From: Gammaproteobacteria bacterium
GTDB taxonomy: Bacteria; Pseudomonadota; Gammaproteobacteria; SG8-11
DNA: 64,000 nucleotides
Assembly: GCA_024641505.1 (NCBI GenBank)
Contig: JAHECY010000004.1
Span: 1-64,000, forward strand
Direction: 5' to 3'
Numbering within the stretch: the stretch's first letter is position 1; each line of letters begins with the position of its first letter. Shown here piece by piece: positions 25,976 to 35,530 of this stretch. Made by a program: the position numbers and the translations under genes. The notes under the pieces were generated by a model. That model saw only the letters and a program-made list of their open reading frames with translations, made no database searches and was not told the DNA's origin.

Positions 25976-27784
25976 TTAGTGTCCCGCATACATGGCATCT
26001 ACCTGAGTTTGGTAGTGTTTGATGATGAGGTCGCGTTTTTGCTTGAGGCTGGCGGTGAGCATGCCGTTTTCCACGGTCCACGGTTCCAGGGTCATGAACA
26101 CCCGATAGATTTGTGCGTAACCGGGGAAATCCTTGAGACGAACCGCGATACGCTGAATGATGAGTTGGTGCAACGTGCTGTGGGACAGCGATGCGAGATC
26201 GTCCGCCGCCAGGCCCAGACGTTGCGCCAACGCCGGCCACTTATCCTGGCTCAGTACCAGCAACGCCGTGAGATAGGGTTTACCTTCGCCCACTACCGCC
26301 ACTTGATCGATATAGGGATCGAGTACAATGGCGCCTTCCATATCTGTGGGTGGGACTTTCTCGCCATTGGACATGACGATGATTTCCTTCATGCGGCCGG
26401 TGATGAAATAGTGCTGGCCCCGTTGCGTCGCTTTATCGCCGGTATGCAGCCAGCCTCCGTTGTCGATGGTGGCGTGCGTGGCTTCCGGATTGTTCCAATA
26501 ACCGAGCATGACATTGGGGCCCCGGCATAATAATTCCCCGGCGTCGCTGATCACTACTTCCACATCCCTGATCGCCATGCCGATACTGTCGGCGATATTG
26601 CGCGCCGCGGTATTGCCGGTGATGATCGGGCTTGCCTCGGTGAGACCGTAGCCCTGAATGATGTTGATGCCAAGTCCGATGAACGTACGCGCCACCGGCA
26701 GGGATATCGGGGCGCCACCGCAAATGGCGGCACGTAAGCGGCCGCCCAGTTTATTCGCGATTTTGTTCGCAACCAAAACCCGCAGCAGCGGCCACAGCAG
26801 CAATTTAGCGTGCCAGGGCGCACGCCCCTGCGCATGTTCAAAGCGCGCCCAGCCAATGTCGACCGCCAGGTGAAACAGTTTACGCGCCAGCGGTGATTTT
26901 TCCTCGAGTTGATCCATAATGCGACCGTACACGCGTTCATAAATGCGCGGTACCGAGATCATGACCGTGGGGCGTGCGGTCAGCAGATCCTCCGCCAGCA
27001 GAGGAATCGAGCGCGCGAACACGATCATGGCGCCGGTCATCATGGGAATGTAGTAACCCAGGGTGCGTTCCAGCATATGGGACAGAGGCAGAAATGACAG
27101 AAACACATCCGTGTCATAAACGGTAACCAGTTCCACGCCGGCCAAGGCGTTGGTCAATACATTGCGATGGCTGAGCATGACCCCCTTGGGTCTGCCGGTA
27201 GTGCCGGAAGTATAGACGATGGTGGCGAGTTCATCCGGCGCGCAGTCATGGGTGCGCAACTCGGAAATCTCCTTAGCTAGCCAGTCCTGTAGACATGACA
27301 GACGGGAAATGCCGGGATTATAATCGCAAGGGTCCACGATGATGACACGCACCAGGCCGCTCAGCTGGGCACTGATTGGTGTCAGTTGGCGCACATGATC
27401 CTCGTTGTGGATCACCAGTAATTTTACCGTTGCATCCTGCAGGATATAGGCGACGTTGTCGGCGCGATCATTGGTGTAGAGCGGTACCACGATCAGGCCC
27501 AGACCCAGCGCCGCTTGTTCAAACAGCACCCACTCAATGCCGTTGGCGAGCATCAGTGCCAGCTTGTCGCCGGCCACCATGCCCTCCTTGAGCAATGCCG
27601 CCTGACGCCGGGCAATTTCATCACGGGTTTTGGCCCAATGCCAGGTGATCCATTGCTGGGTTGCCGAGTCAAAAAAACGGTAAGCGTCGTGCTCAGGCTG
27701 TTGCTGGCAGCGCTGACGAAACAAATCCTGCATCGTGTGGGCGCGCGACGGTGGTATCAGTTGTGGAAGATTGTCAATAGCCAT
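25976..27784 (-). CDS. long-chain acyl-CoA synthetase (AMP-forming)
   Basis: A 602-aa member of the adenylate-forming family, closest to the long-chain (COG1022-type) fatty acyl-CoA ligases. The P-loop is YTSGTTGRPKGVMLSH; further motifs are GYGLTEASP, GWLHTGD and KEIIVMSNGEKVPP, the latter containing hinge residues. It activates fatty acids to acyl-CoA with ATP. It lies 13 nt after the bifunctional hydratase/dehydrogenase gene and so supplies substrate for the enzymes of its own operon. Confidence 0.92.
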   Translation of the reverse strand: MAIDNLPQLIPPSRAHTMQDLFRQRCQQQPEHDAYRFFDSATQQWITWHWAKTRDEIARRQAALLKEGMVAGDKLALMLANGIEWVLFEQAALGLGLIVVPLYTNDRADNVAYILQDATVKLLVIHNEDHVRQLTPISAQLSGLVRVIIVDPCDYNPGISRLSCLQDWLAKEISELRTHDCAPDELATIVYTSGTTGRPKGVMLSHRNVLTNALAGVELVTVYDTDVFLSFLPLSHMLERTLGYYIPMMTGAMIVFARSIPLLAEDLLTARPTVMISVPRIYERVYGRIMDQLEEKSPLARKLFHLAVDIGWARFEHAQGRAPWHAKLLLWPLLRVLVANKIANKLGGRLRAAICGGAPISLPVARTFIGLGINIIQGYGLTEASPIITGNTAARNIADSIGMAIRDVEVVISDAGELLCRGPNVMLGYWNNPEATHATIDNGGWLHTGDKATQRGQHYFITGRMKEIIVMSNGEKVPPTDMEGAIVLDPYIDQVAVVGEGKPYLTALLVLSQDKWPALAQRLGLAADDLASLSHSTLHQLIIQRIAVRLKDFPGYAQIYRVFMTLEPWTVENGMLTASLKQKRDLIIKHYQTQVDAMYAGH

Positions 27785-27797
27785 GAGTTCCGGATCC

Positions 27798-29819
27798 TCA
27801 GAATGTCAAATCGGACCAACCGGCATCGGGGGTGAATCGGGTACCGTATTTTTCCTTGAATTCTACCATGCGCGCCTGCAATTTAACTGCGCCTTGGGTT
27901 TCGATATAACGCATTGGGCCTCCCTGGAATGGCGCGAAACCCGTGCCGAAGATGATGCCGGCGTCGAGCAGGTCGGTATTGGCGGTTACCTGATCACGGT
28001 GACAGGCCACCGCTTCATTGACGAAACGCAATATCATGCGATCGACCACTTCCTGGCTGGCAATGCCCATCGCGCGGGAAGTTTTCCTGTGCTTCTTGTA
28101 TTTGTAAAAACCCTCACCGGACTTCTGTCCGAGTTTGCCTGCGCTAACCAGTTGTTGCAACCGTGCTGGTACTTCCACATTGTATGCTTTGGAAAGATTT
28201 TCCGCGACATGCAGGCAGATATCGAGACCTACGGTGTCCGCCAATTCGATCGGTCCCATGGGCATACCGAAATCCAGTGCCGACGTGTCGATGGTGGCGG
28301 CGCTGATGCCTTCGCTTTCCATGATCACGGCTTCGAGCAGGTAGGGCATGAGAATGCGGTTGACAAGAAAGCCCGGAGTGCTGGTCACCGGTACCGGCAG
28401 CTTGTCGATATGACGAGTGAACGCCGTGGCTTTGGCCACAACGTCGGCATCGGTGTTTGCGCCCTTGACGATTTCCACCAGTTGCATCATGGCCACGGGA
28501 TTGAAGAAATGCAAGCCCACCAGGCGGCCAGGGTTTTTGAGTACGCTGCCAATGGATTCCAGCGGGATGCTGGAGGTATTGGTGGCGAGCAGGGCATCCG
28601 GCTTGGCCTTGGCTTCCAAAGACTTGAACAGTTCCTGCTTGGCTTGCACGTCTTCAAAAATAGCCTCGATGATGACATCCGCCTGGGCGATGCCTAGGCC
28701 GTCGATATCCGGCACCAGACGGTCCAGCGCCGCCTGGATCAGGCGTGGAAGTTTGAGTTTTTTCTGATAAAGCTTGTAAGCCCGTTCATAAACCTTGGCC
28801 AGAGTTTCATGCTTGCGGTCCTGCAGCGTGACGGTCAGTCCCTGCAGTGCGCACCAGATGGCAATATCGCCGCCCATCACACCGCCGCCCACCACGTGCA
28901 CGTGCCGGGGTTGAATCAGGCTTTTATCACCGGTGGTTTTCAACTGCTCTTGCAGAAAGAACACCCGCACCAGATTGCGGGCCGTGTCATTGGTCACCAG
29001 GCGCGCGTCCGAATTGCGCTCCTCGACCAGCATTCTGCCCGGTTGATCAAAAAACCGTTCCCACAGATCGATGATGGCGTAGGGGGCCGGGTAGTGTTTG
29101 AGAGCCGCTTTCTTCGCCACCTGTTTGCGCAAATACCTGGCCAACAAAGGGCGTACCAGGCGATGATTGGTTAGACGCAAGCGTAATGGCAGGGGTTTCT
29201 TCTTCGGGGGATGCAGTACCGTCTCCCGTGCCGCCATCATTAAATGTCGGTTGGGGACCGCGTAGTCCACCAGGCCGATTTTTTTGGCGGCACGACTGCT
29301 CAGGGTGCGCCCGGTGAGCATCATATCCATGGCGTTGGGCGCGCCGATCAACGCCGGCAGCCGCACGGTGCCGCCAAAGCCGGGATGAATGCCCAGCTTC
29401 ACTTCCGGCAGACCCAATTTTACTTTTGGATCATCGTCGGCAATACGATAGCGGCATGCCAAAGCCAATTCCAGGCCGCCGCCCAGGCAAAAGCCGTTGA
29501 TCAAGGCGACGGTGGGGCAGGGCAGATGTTCCAGGCGATCATAGACACGCTGGCCGCGATGAATCAGTTCCAGGGCTTCGTCCTGGGTGTCGAGTTTGGC
29601 AAATTCCTTGACGTCGGCGCCGGCGATAAAGCCATGGCTCTTGGCGGAGAGTATCACCAGACCTTTAGGTAACGCTTCATCAAGTGATTTAAGTATGACC
29701 TCCAGTTCATCCAAAACCTCGCTGGACACGGTATTGGTGTTTGCGTCGGCCTTGTCCAAATGACACCACAAGATGCCATCTTGATCTTTTTCGGTACGCC
29801 AGTGTTTCAGATTTTTCAT
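27798..29819 (-). CDS. fadJ: enoyl-CoA hydratase/3-hydroxyacyl-CoA dehydrogenase (FadJ-like)
   Basis: A 673-aa bifunctional beta-oxidation enzyme. The N-terminal crotonase domain has GFIAGADVKEF and GGGLELALACRY; the hydratase Glu is in GLPEVKLGI. From about residue 300 a Rossmann dinucleotide fold begins (VVGGGVMGGDIA), followed by the HAD signature GLHFFNPV and a C-terminal pair of dehydrogenase domains. It converts enoyl-CoA to 3-ketoacyl-CoA for the thiolase encoded 6 nt upstream. Confidence 0.92.
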   Translation of the reverse strand: MKNLKHWRTEKDQDGILWCHLDKADANTNTVSSEVLDELEVILKSLDEALPKGLVILSAKSHGFIAGADVKEFAKLDTQDEALELIHRGQRVYDRLEHLPCPTVALINGFCLGGGLELALACRYRIADDDPKVKLGLPEVKLGIHPGFGGTVRLPALIGAPNAMDMMLTGRTLSSRAAKKIGLVDYAVPNRHLMMAARETVLHPPKKKPLPLRLRLTNHRLVRPLLARYLRKQVAKKAALKHYPAPYAIIDLWERFFDQPGRMLVEERNSDARLVTNDTARNLVRVFFLQEQLKTTGDKSLIQPRHVHVVGGGVMGGDIAIWCALQGLTVTLQDRKHETLAKVYERAYKLYQKKLKLPRLIQAALDRLVPDIDGLGIAQADVIIEAIFEDVQAKQELFKSLEAKAKPDALLATNTSSIPLESIGSVLKNPGRLVGLHFFNPVAMMQLVEIVKGANTDADVVAKATAFTRHIDKLPVPVTSTPGFLVNRILMPYLLEAVIMESEGISAATIDTSALDFGMPMGPIELADTVGLDICLHVAENLSKAYNVEVPARLQQLVSAGKLGQKSGEGFYKYKKHRKTSRAMGIASQEVVDRMILRFVNEAVACHRDQVTANTDLLDAGIIFGTGFAPFQGGPMRYIETQGAVKLQARMVEFKEKYGTRFTPDAGWSDLTF

Positions 29820-29825
29820 TTGTTA

Positions 29826-31136
29826 TTATCCCGTCACCCGTTCCACCAACATGGCACCACCTTGGCCGCCACCAATACATAGACTGGCCATGCCCCGCTG
29901 GGCGTTGTTACGCTCCAGTACTTTCAACACGTGCAATACGATGCGTGCACCGGACGCGCCCACGGGGTGGCCGAGACTGACGCCGCCACCGTCGACATTC
30001 AGCCGTTCAGGATCGATTTGACCCATGGGCTGAGCCAGCGCCAGCTCTTCCTTGCAATACTGGGGTTCCTGCCAGGCGCGCAGGCAGGCCAGCACTTGCG
30101 TGGCAAAGGCTTCATTGATTTCCCAATAGTCGACATCGGCGATCTTCATTTGCTGGCGTTGCATGATCGGTGTCATGGCATGCACCGGACCCAGGCCCAT
30201 TTGCGCGGGCTCCAGTCCCGCCCATTGACTATCGACTATCCTGCCGATCACCGGCAATTTGTATTTTTCGATCGCCTGCTCGCTGGCCAGTACCAGCAGC
30301 GCCGCGCCGTCGGTAACCTGGGCGCTGTTGCCGGCAGTGACCTTGCCGAACGGTCGGTCGAAGACCGGCTTCAGTTTGGCGAGACTCTCCAGCGTCGTGT
30401 CGGCGCGTACGCCATCATCGTGTTCGTAGAAATGGCCCCGGGTATCGTAAATGACCTCGATTTCATCCAGCCACTTATTCTGCTGCGCACGGTCCAGGCG
30501 CTGATGGCTGGTCATGGCGAAGGCGTCCATCTCCGCGCGGCTGATGTTGAAACGCTGGGCGAGATTTTCCGCGGTTTGTCCCATCGACAGGCCAACCACC
30601 GGATCCGTCAAGCCACGCAACAGACCGATGATGGGCTGGAAATGCCCAAGGCGAAGTTTGCCTATTACCCGCAACTTCGCCGGCAGCGTCTTGGCGGCAT
30701 TCAGCGCCCCAAGCCAGGTCACCATGGTTTCATTGAACAGCACCGGCGCATGACTCATGGATTCCACGCCCCCGGCAAGCACCAGATCGGCACGGCCGCT
30801 GGCGATATCCAGGGCGGCATTGTCCAGGGATTGCATGCCGGACGCGCAGTTGCGCTGCACGGTCCAGGCGGGTACTTTTTTCCCGCAGCCGAGGCGCAAC
30901 GCCACCACGCGTGCAATATTGGCTTCGTCAGGGCCGGGCATCACGCAACCGATGATTACCTCGTCAAACGCCGTGGGAGCGAATGGCATGCGTGCCAGCA
31001 AAGCGCGACCCGCAGCCACTGCCAGGTTGGCGGCAGGGAAGTGGCCCGGTTTGCCGCGCGCCTTGAGAAACGGAGTGCGCGCGCCGTCCACGATATAGAC
31101 CGGTCTGCCGGGTAGATTGCTGGATGTAGCCGCCAT
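29826..31136 (-). CDS. fadI: acetyl-CoA C-acyltransferase (thiolase, FadI-like)
   Basis: A 436-aa thiolase. The nucleophilic Cys lies in NCASGMQSLD, the His in GGGVSLGHPVGASGARI and the second Cys in LCIGGGQGGAM. The length and sequence suit the FadI type, which works with a FadJ-type partner rather than FadA. It cleaves 3-ketoacyl-CoA to acetyl-CoA and shortened acyl-CoA. It follows the acyl-CoA dehydrogenase gene by 14 nt. Confidence 0.93.
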   Translation of the reverse strand: MAATSSNLPGRPVYIVDGARTPFLKARGKPGHFPAANLAVAAGRALLARMPFAPTAFDEVIIGCVMPGPDEANIARVVALRLGCGKKVPAWTVQRNCASGMQSLDNAALDIASGRADLVLAGGVESMSHAPVLFNETMVTWLGALNAAKTLPAKLRVIGKLRLGHFQPIIGLLRGLTDPVVGLSMGQTAENLAQRFNISRAEMDAFAMTSHQRLDRAQQNKWLDEIEVIYDTRGHFYEHDDGVRADTTLESLAKLKPVFDRPFGKVTAGNSAQVTDGAALLVLASEQAIEKYKLPVIGRIVDSQWAGLEPAQMGLGPVHAMTPIMQRQQMKIADVDYWEINEAFATQVLACLRAWQEPQYCKEELALAQPMGQIDPERLNVDGGGVSLGHPVGASGARIVLHVLKVLERNNAQRGMASLCIGGGQGGAMLVERVTG

Positions 31137-31150
31137 ATGGGTTTCCCTTG

Positions 31151-33589
31151 TTAGTTATCTAATGATGGGTGGCGAATTTCTTCATTGCTGAAATGATCCA
31201 CCTGAATAAGATCCAGCCGAAAATCATGGGCCTGCTGCAGTATCGCCAGATCTTCTTTGCTGAAGATGCTGTTTTGGCGCGCCATGTTTATCTGTTCGTC
31301 CCAGGTTTGTCCCGTGATGGCGCCGGAGCGAATGGCCTGTTGCAGTTTCTTTTCCAGCGGTTCGGCGCTGATGATAATTGGCAATGCCTGATCCAGTTTG
31401 GCCAGAGTCTGCTCCGGGTCGGTGGGTATATGCATGCCGGTGGTCAGGCGGTCCCGGGCCACGGAGGGTTCCAGGATCAACGCCGCGGCCCGATGACCGG
31501 CTTTGTCGCTGGGTGCGTGATAACGTTTGCCCAGGGGGAACGTCAACCAGCGTAATATCAAGCCCACCGGGCGCAGCGGGAAGTTGGCATAAAATTCATA
31601 CAGTGCATCCTGACTGCGTTGCGAAAGGTCATGCAGACACCAATCCACCAGAGGCAGATCCTCCAATTGTCGGTTCTGATCCTCATAGCGTTTGAGTACC
31701 GCAGACGCCAGATACAGATAACTCAACACATCGCCGAGGCGCGCAGACAGCCGTTCCTTGCGTTTCAGCGCGCCGCCGACAATAAGCATGGCGATATCGG
31801 CGCTGAATGCCAATGCCGCGCTCAGGTGGCTCAAGCGTTGGTAATACGGGCGGGTGCGCTCGTCGCCGAAACGCACCACCTGTCCGCCGCTGAGCCCGAG
31901 CACGATGGAACGTACCGCATTACTGATGGTGAAGCCGATATGACCGATAAAAGCGCGATCGAAATGTACGAGACCTTCCTGTTCATCCACGTTCGCCAGG
32001 GCCTGCATCTCCTTGAGCACATAGGGATGGCAGCGGATAGCGCCTTGACCGAAGATGATCATGGACCGGGTAAGGATATTCGCGCCTTCCACGGTGATGC
32101 TGATTGGAATTGCCTGATACACGCGGCCGAGAAAGTTGCGCGGACCCATGCTGATACCACTGCCGCCTTGCACGTCCATGGCATCGTTAATGATGCGGCG
32201 CATGGTCTCGGTGAGGTGATACTTGACGATCGCCGAAGTGACCGAGGGTTTTTCGCCTTGATCCACCGCCTTCGCGGTGAGCGTGCGCGCGGCGTCCATC
32301 ATGTAAGTGTAGGCGCTGATGCGGGCCAGCGCTTCCTCCACGCCTTCAAACTTGCCAATCGGCATTTTGAATTGGCTGCGAATGCGTGCATAAGCGCCGG
32401 TGCCACGGGAGGCCAGCTTGCCGCCGCCGGTGCTGAGGGCGGGCAGGGAAATAGAGCGGCCAACGGACAAGCAGTCCATGAGCATGCGCCAGCCTTCACC
32501 CAGTTGTTTCTGACCACCGATTACCATATCCATGGGTATGAACACGTTCTCGCCCCAGTTGGGACCATTCATGAACGCCTGATTCAGTGGGAAATGACGT
32601 TGGCCGATAGTGACGCCGGGCAGGTCGGTGGGAATCAATGCCAGGGTGATGCCGATGTCATCTTTGTCGCCCGCCAGGTGGTCGGGATCATAGAGTTTGA
32701 ATGCGACACCCAGCAGCGTGGCCACGGGACCCAGGGTAATGTAGCGTTTGCTCCAACTCAGGCGTATGCCCAGCACGTCTTTTTTGCCCTGGTATTCACC
32801 CTTGCAGACGACGCCGCTGTCCGGCATGCTGCCGGCATCGGAGCCGGCTTCCGGTCCGGTCAGGGCAAAGCAGGGAATTTCCTCACCGCGCGCCAGGCGC
32901 GGCAAATAGTAATTCTGTTGATCGGGGGTTCCGTATTGCAGCAGCAATTCCGCCGGACCCAGCGAATTCGGTACCATCACCGTTACCGCGGTGGAAATGC
33001 TGCGCGTCGCCACTTTGACCACTACCGCGGAATGGCCGAGCGCGGAAAACCCCAGACCTCCGAATTTCTTCGGGATGATCATGCCGAAGAAACCCTGTTC
33101 CTTGATGAAGCGCCAGACATCGGGCGGCAAGTCCATATGGGTTTGGGTGATCTCCCAGTCGTGCACCATATCGCACAGTTGTTGCACGGGTCCGTCCAAA
33201 AAAGCCTGTTCATCAGCGCTGAGTTTGGCTTCCGGGTAGGCGACCAATTTTGACCAATCGGGTTTGCCGCAAAACAGTTCGGCGTCCCACCAGACGGAGC
33301 CCGCGGCGATGGCGTCCTGTTCCGTCTGCGACATCGGCGGAATAGCTTTCTTCATCAGTGGAAATAAGCGGTCGCTGATGATCGTGCGGCGTAAGGGTGG
33401 CACATTGAGCAACATGACCGGCGTCCATACCAACAGCAGAAACAGTGAACCGAGCGCGTAGTTGGAGGTGGACGCATAAGTGACCAACAGCGCGAGGCCG
33501 GCCGTACTCCAGAGATAGAGCGGCGTACGAAAAAACGCCAACACGGTCAGCAGCAGGAACAACATGGTGAGCGTTATTGAAAATGTCAT
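31151..33589 (-). CDS. fadE: acyl-CoA dehydrogenase FadE
   Basis: An 812-aa membrane-associated acyl-CoA dehydrogenase of the FadE type, much longer than ordinary ACADs. Two hydrophobic N-terminal helices (about 5-22 and 28-60) anchor it; the ACAD core (FALTGPEAGSDAGSMPD, QGGSGISMG) follows, then a long C-terminal extension typical of FadE. It performs the first, FAD-linked oxidation and opens the five-gene beta-oxidation operon. A YiiX-like gene ends 51 nt upstream on the same strand, so the operon may extend to it. Confidence 0.95.
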   Translation of the reverse strand: MTFSITLTMLFLLLTVLAFFRTPLYLWSTAGLALLVTYASTSNYALGSLFLLLVWTPVMLLNVPPLRRTIISDRLFPLMKKAIPPMSQTEQDAIAAGSVWWDAELFCGKPDWSKLVAYPEAKLSADEQAFLDGPVQQLCDMVHDWEITQTHMDLPPDVWRFIKEQGFFGMIIPKKFGGLGFSALGHSAVVVKVATRSISTAVTVMVPNSLGPAELLLQYGTPDQQNYYLPRLARGEEIPCFALTGPEAGSDAGSMPDSGVVCKGEYQGKKDVLGIRLSWSKRYITLGPVATLLGVAFKLYDPDHLAGDKDDIGITLALIPTDLPGVTIGQRHFPLNQAFMNGPNWGENVFIPMDMVIGGQKQLGEGWRMLMDCLSVGRSISLPALSTGGGKLASRGTGAYARIRSQFKMPIGKFEGVEEALARISAYTYMMDAARTLTAKAVDQGEKPSVTSAIVKYHLTETMRRIINDAMDVQGGSGISMGPRNFLGRVYQAIPISITVEGANILTRSMIIFGQGAIRCHPYVLKEMQALANVDEQEGLVHFDRAFIGHIGFTISNAVRSIVLGLSGGQVVRFGDERTRPYYQRLSHLSAALAFSADIAMLIVGGALKRKERLSARLGDVLSYLYLASAVLKRYEDQNRQLEDLPLVDWCLHDLSQRSQDALYEFYANFPLRPVGLILRWLTFPLGKRYHAPSDKAGHRAAALILEPSVARDRLTTGMHIPTDPEQTLAKLDQALPIIISAEPLEKKLQQAIRSGAITGQTWDEQINMARQNSIFSKEDLAILQQAHDFRLDLIQVDHFSNEEIRHPSLDN

Positions 33590-33640
33590 CGGACTATTCC
33601 CTCATGGCGTCGGCGCGTTGCCGCCTGTTCAATCCGTGGT

Positions 33641-34588
33641 TCAGCTTGCGGATTTACCCTTGACTTGTTTGCGTTCCCCTAGTGTAGGACTTTTTTTCTT
33701 CTGTGTCCGGGGTGTTGACGGCGGCTTGTCGGATTCCGGCGGCATGTTATCGGTGATTCTTCGGTTTTGGGGTTCCGGCAGGAAGCATTCCATGTCGTCG
33801 TCGCAGATTACGCCCTGTTCATCCCAGGGTAGCTGGCGGTACACGGCGAGGTCGTCAAAACCCAGGATCGGGTACTTGATGATCTCAAAGTAGGGTGAAT
33901 AATCAAAGTCACTGGGAGTGTAGAGGCGGGTGTTGCGTTTATACAGACGTAATTTACCGTCCTCCGAACGATGAATTACTGGCAGAATCGGGAAATGAAT
34001 AGAGGAAAACGCCGCCGCGATCATGGAGGAGCATACGGTGCGCGTGGATTCACCGACCCGCCGTTCAAACAAACTGGAGCGCCAGCGTCGAGGTACGATG
34101 CCAAAAGGCACCAGGAAACGCGCCAGATCAAACAATTGCCGAATGTTGTAGTCAAAACCCAGATGGCGCGCCAGGTAGGCGACGGTATTATGAGCATCCT
34201 GACGCGACAAGCCTTTGGGGCGGCAGATGCGCAGATGGTCATACTTGTATTTTTTCAAGGGCACGACGATCGTGCCTTCTCCCAGCAATGCCTCGATCAT
34301 TAATTGTTCATGGGGATCGCCGGTGTAGTGTTGTCGTACCAGTTCCCGAATTTCCGGATCGTCAATTTCATTGATGCGCCCGATATACATGGCGGCATGA
34401 GTCCAATGACTTAATGTGATGTTTTTGATGACCTCGCTGACCCGGCTGCGGCCTTCGACCAATAGGACATCACACGGTCGGATTTCGAAACACAGCCGGT
34501 CATAGTCCGAAAGAGGGTTGCCCATGGGCTCATCTTCATGAGTCAGCCAGTAGACCAGCCGTGCGCTTAACCAATTATATAGTCCCAC
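33641..34588 (-). CDS. YiiX-like permuted papain-fold amidase
   Basis: About 315 aa. RPCDVLLVEGRSRVSEVIKN, the His of LSHWTHAAMYIG, the acidic IEALLGEG and the Cys of TRTVCSSMIAAAF give the circularly permuted NlpC/P60 (YaeF/YiiX) active-site order. The C-terminus is a Pro/Lys-rich tail. GTG 34588 has AAAGG 8 nt upstream and fits the family N-terminus; ATG 34669 would add 27 residues with no ribosome site. The substrate may be a lipid or peptide amide; its link to the downstream fatty-acid genes is only positional. Confidence 0.72.
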   Translation of the reverse strand: MGLYNWLSARLVYWLTHEDEPMGNPLSDYDRLCFEIRPCDVLLVEGRSRVSEVIKNITLSHWTHAAMYIGRINEIDDPEIRELVRQHYTGDPHEQLMIEALLGEGTIVVPLKKYKYDHLRICRPKGLSRQDAHNTVAYLARHLGFDYNIRQLFDLARFLVPFGIVPRRWRSSLFERRVGESTRTVCSSMIAAAFSSIHFPILPVIHRSEDGKLRLYKRNTRLYTPSDFDYSPYFEIIKYPILGFDDLAVYRQLPWDEQGVICDDDMECFLPEPQNRRITDNMPPESDKPPSTPRTQKKKSPTLGERKQVKGKSAS

Positions 34589-34669
34589 GTAAAATGCCTT
34601 TATCGATAATCGGGCGGTAAGCGTTGACGGCTGCACCACCACGAGGAGTTGTTGCGATTGCTGACGCAT

Positions 34670-35048
34670 CCATTAGGAGCAATAAAAAAAAGGTTTTGCG
34701 GAGGTCTATTGCGTTAACCTTTGCGTTATCGCCGGAGCCGGCTGCGACAGCACTATGCAACAACATTGCCAGGCCTTCGACCCTTTTTATTATTTCTAGT
34801 GCAACTCTGTTCGCTATCATAGTGGGATTCTACCTACAAAGACCTTAAAAAAAGATTGAATGATAGGCAAACTCTAACGGAGGATCAGCACTTATAACGG
34901 TTCGTCACTGTTTTTCTTAAGCGGTTGCCTTTTTTACCGCCAACCACCCCGAGCGAGGCCATGGCTGGAATGTTAGACGGCAGTCGCGAGTTTGATCATC
35001 AAACTTTAACGTCATAGCAGGTGGGCGGGTCTGTTAGAATAGTGTCCT
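34670..35048. other. intergenic region between divergent genes
   Basis: About 380 nt. It contains A-rich tracts (near 34685 and 34847) and presumably both divergent promoters. Short open frames here have no ribosome site and no recognisable sequence. No strong promoter pair or hairpin was found. Confidence 0.35.
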
Positions 35049-35447
35049 ATGTTTACCCTTACTGAAGCTGTTGCCGCCGCCGTTCTCACCTACGCAATAA
35101 TGATCGGTGCCTACTTTCTCACCACGCGCCGTGCCCTGCACATGGGGGCCATGGCACTGGTTATTCTTTTCGATATGGCCATGCCGTTCTACCTGGTGTT
35201 GACGCGTGACTGGATGAAAAGGTTGATCGACAACGGAGATATACTCTCATTTGGGGTTTGGACACATTTCGGGTTGGTGATTACGCTGTATGCCCTCTAT
35301 ATCGTGCAAGTTCAAACGGCGCTGCGGTTGTGGCGGGGCGGCGATCAGGGATCCCGGGCCAGCCATCACCAACAAGGCAAGGGTATTTTATTGGTGCGCG
35401 GTTTAGTGATAATTACCGGAGCCTGGTTGGCGCAACCCACACCGTAA
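35049..35447 (+). CDS. four-helix membrane protein (hypothetical)
   Basis: A 132-aa integral membrane protein with four predicted helices (about 7-24, 32-52, 70-88 and 108-127). The cytochrome-like spacing of His residues (THFGL, SHHQQGKG) is loosely similar to DUF420-type membrane proteins. I cannot assign a function. It ends 34 nt before a bidirectional terminator and is convergent with prkB. Confidence 0.6.
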   Translation: MFTLTEAVAAAVLTYAIMIGAYFLTTRRALHMGAMALVILFDMAMPFYLVLTRDWMKRLIDNGDILSFGVWTHFGLVITLYALYIVQVQTALRLWRGGDQGSRASHHQQGKGILLVRGLVIITGAWLAQPTP

Positions 35448-35480
35448 CCGCAAGACTGTGTCGCGCGCCGACGGCAGGCA

Positions 35481-35508
35481 AAAAAAAGCCGGAGGGTATC
35501 CGGCTTTT
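35481..35508. terminator. bidirectional Rho-independent terminator
   Basis: GCCGGA-gggta-TCCGGC (35488-35504), with TTTT on the + side and seven A (T on the - strand) on the other. It serves both the + strand membrane gene and prkB; it is stronger on the minus strand. Confidence 0.85.
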
Positions 35509-35530
35509 GGTGACGAAGGAAACGACGCGC

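Noticed and set aside
29931-31115. 394-codon + strand frame
   Set aside because: Antisense to the thiolase gene.
31619-33253. 544-codon + strand frame
   Set aside because: Antisense to fadE; no recognisable motif and His/Gln/Arg-rich composition typical of shadow frames.
34624-34848. 74-codon + strand frame
   Set aside because: TTG start without a ribosome site; lies in the divergent promoter region.
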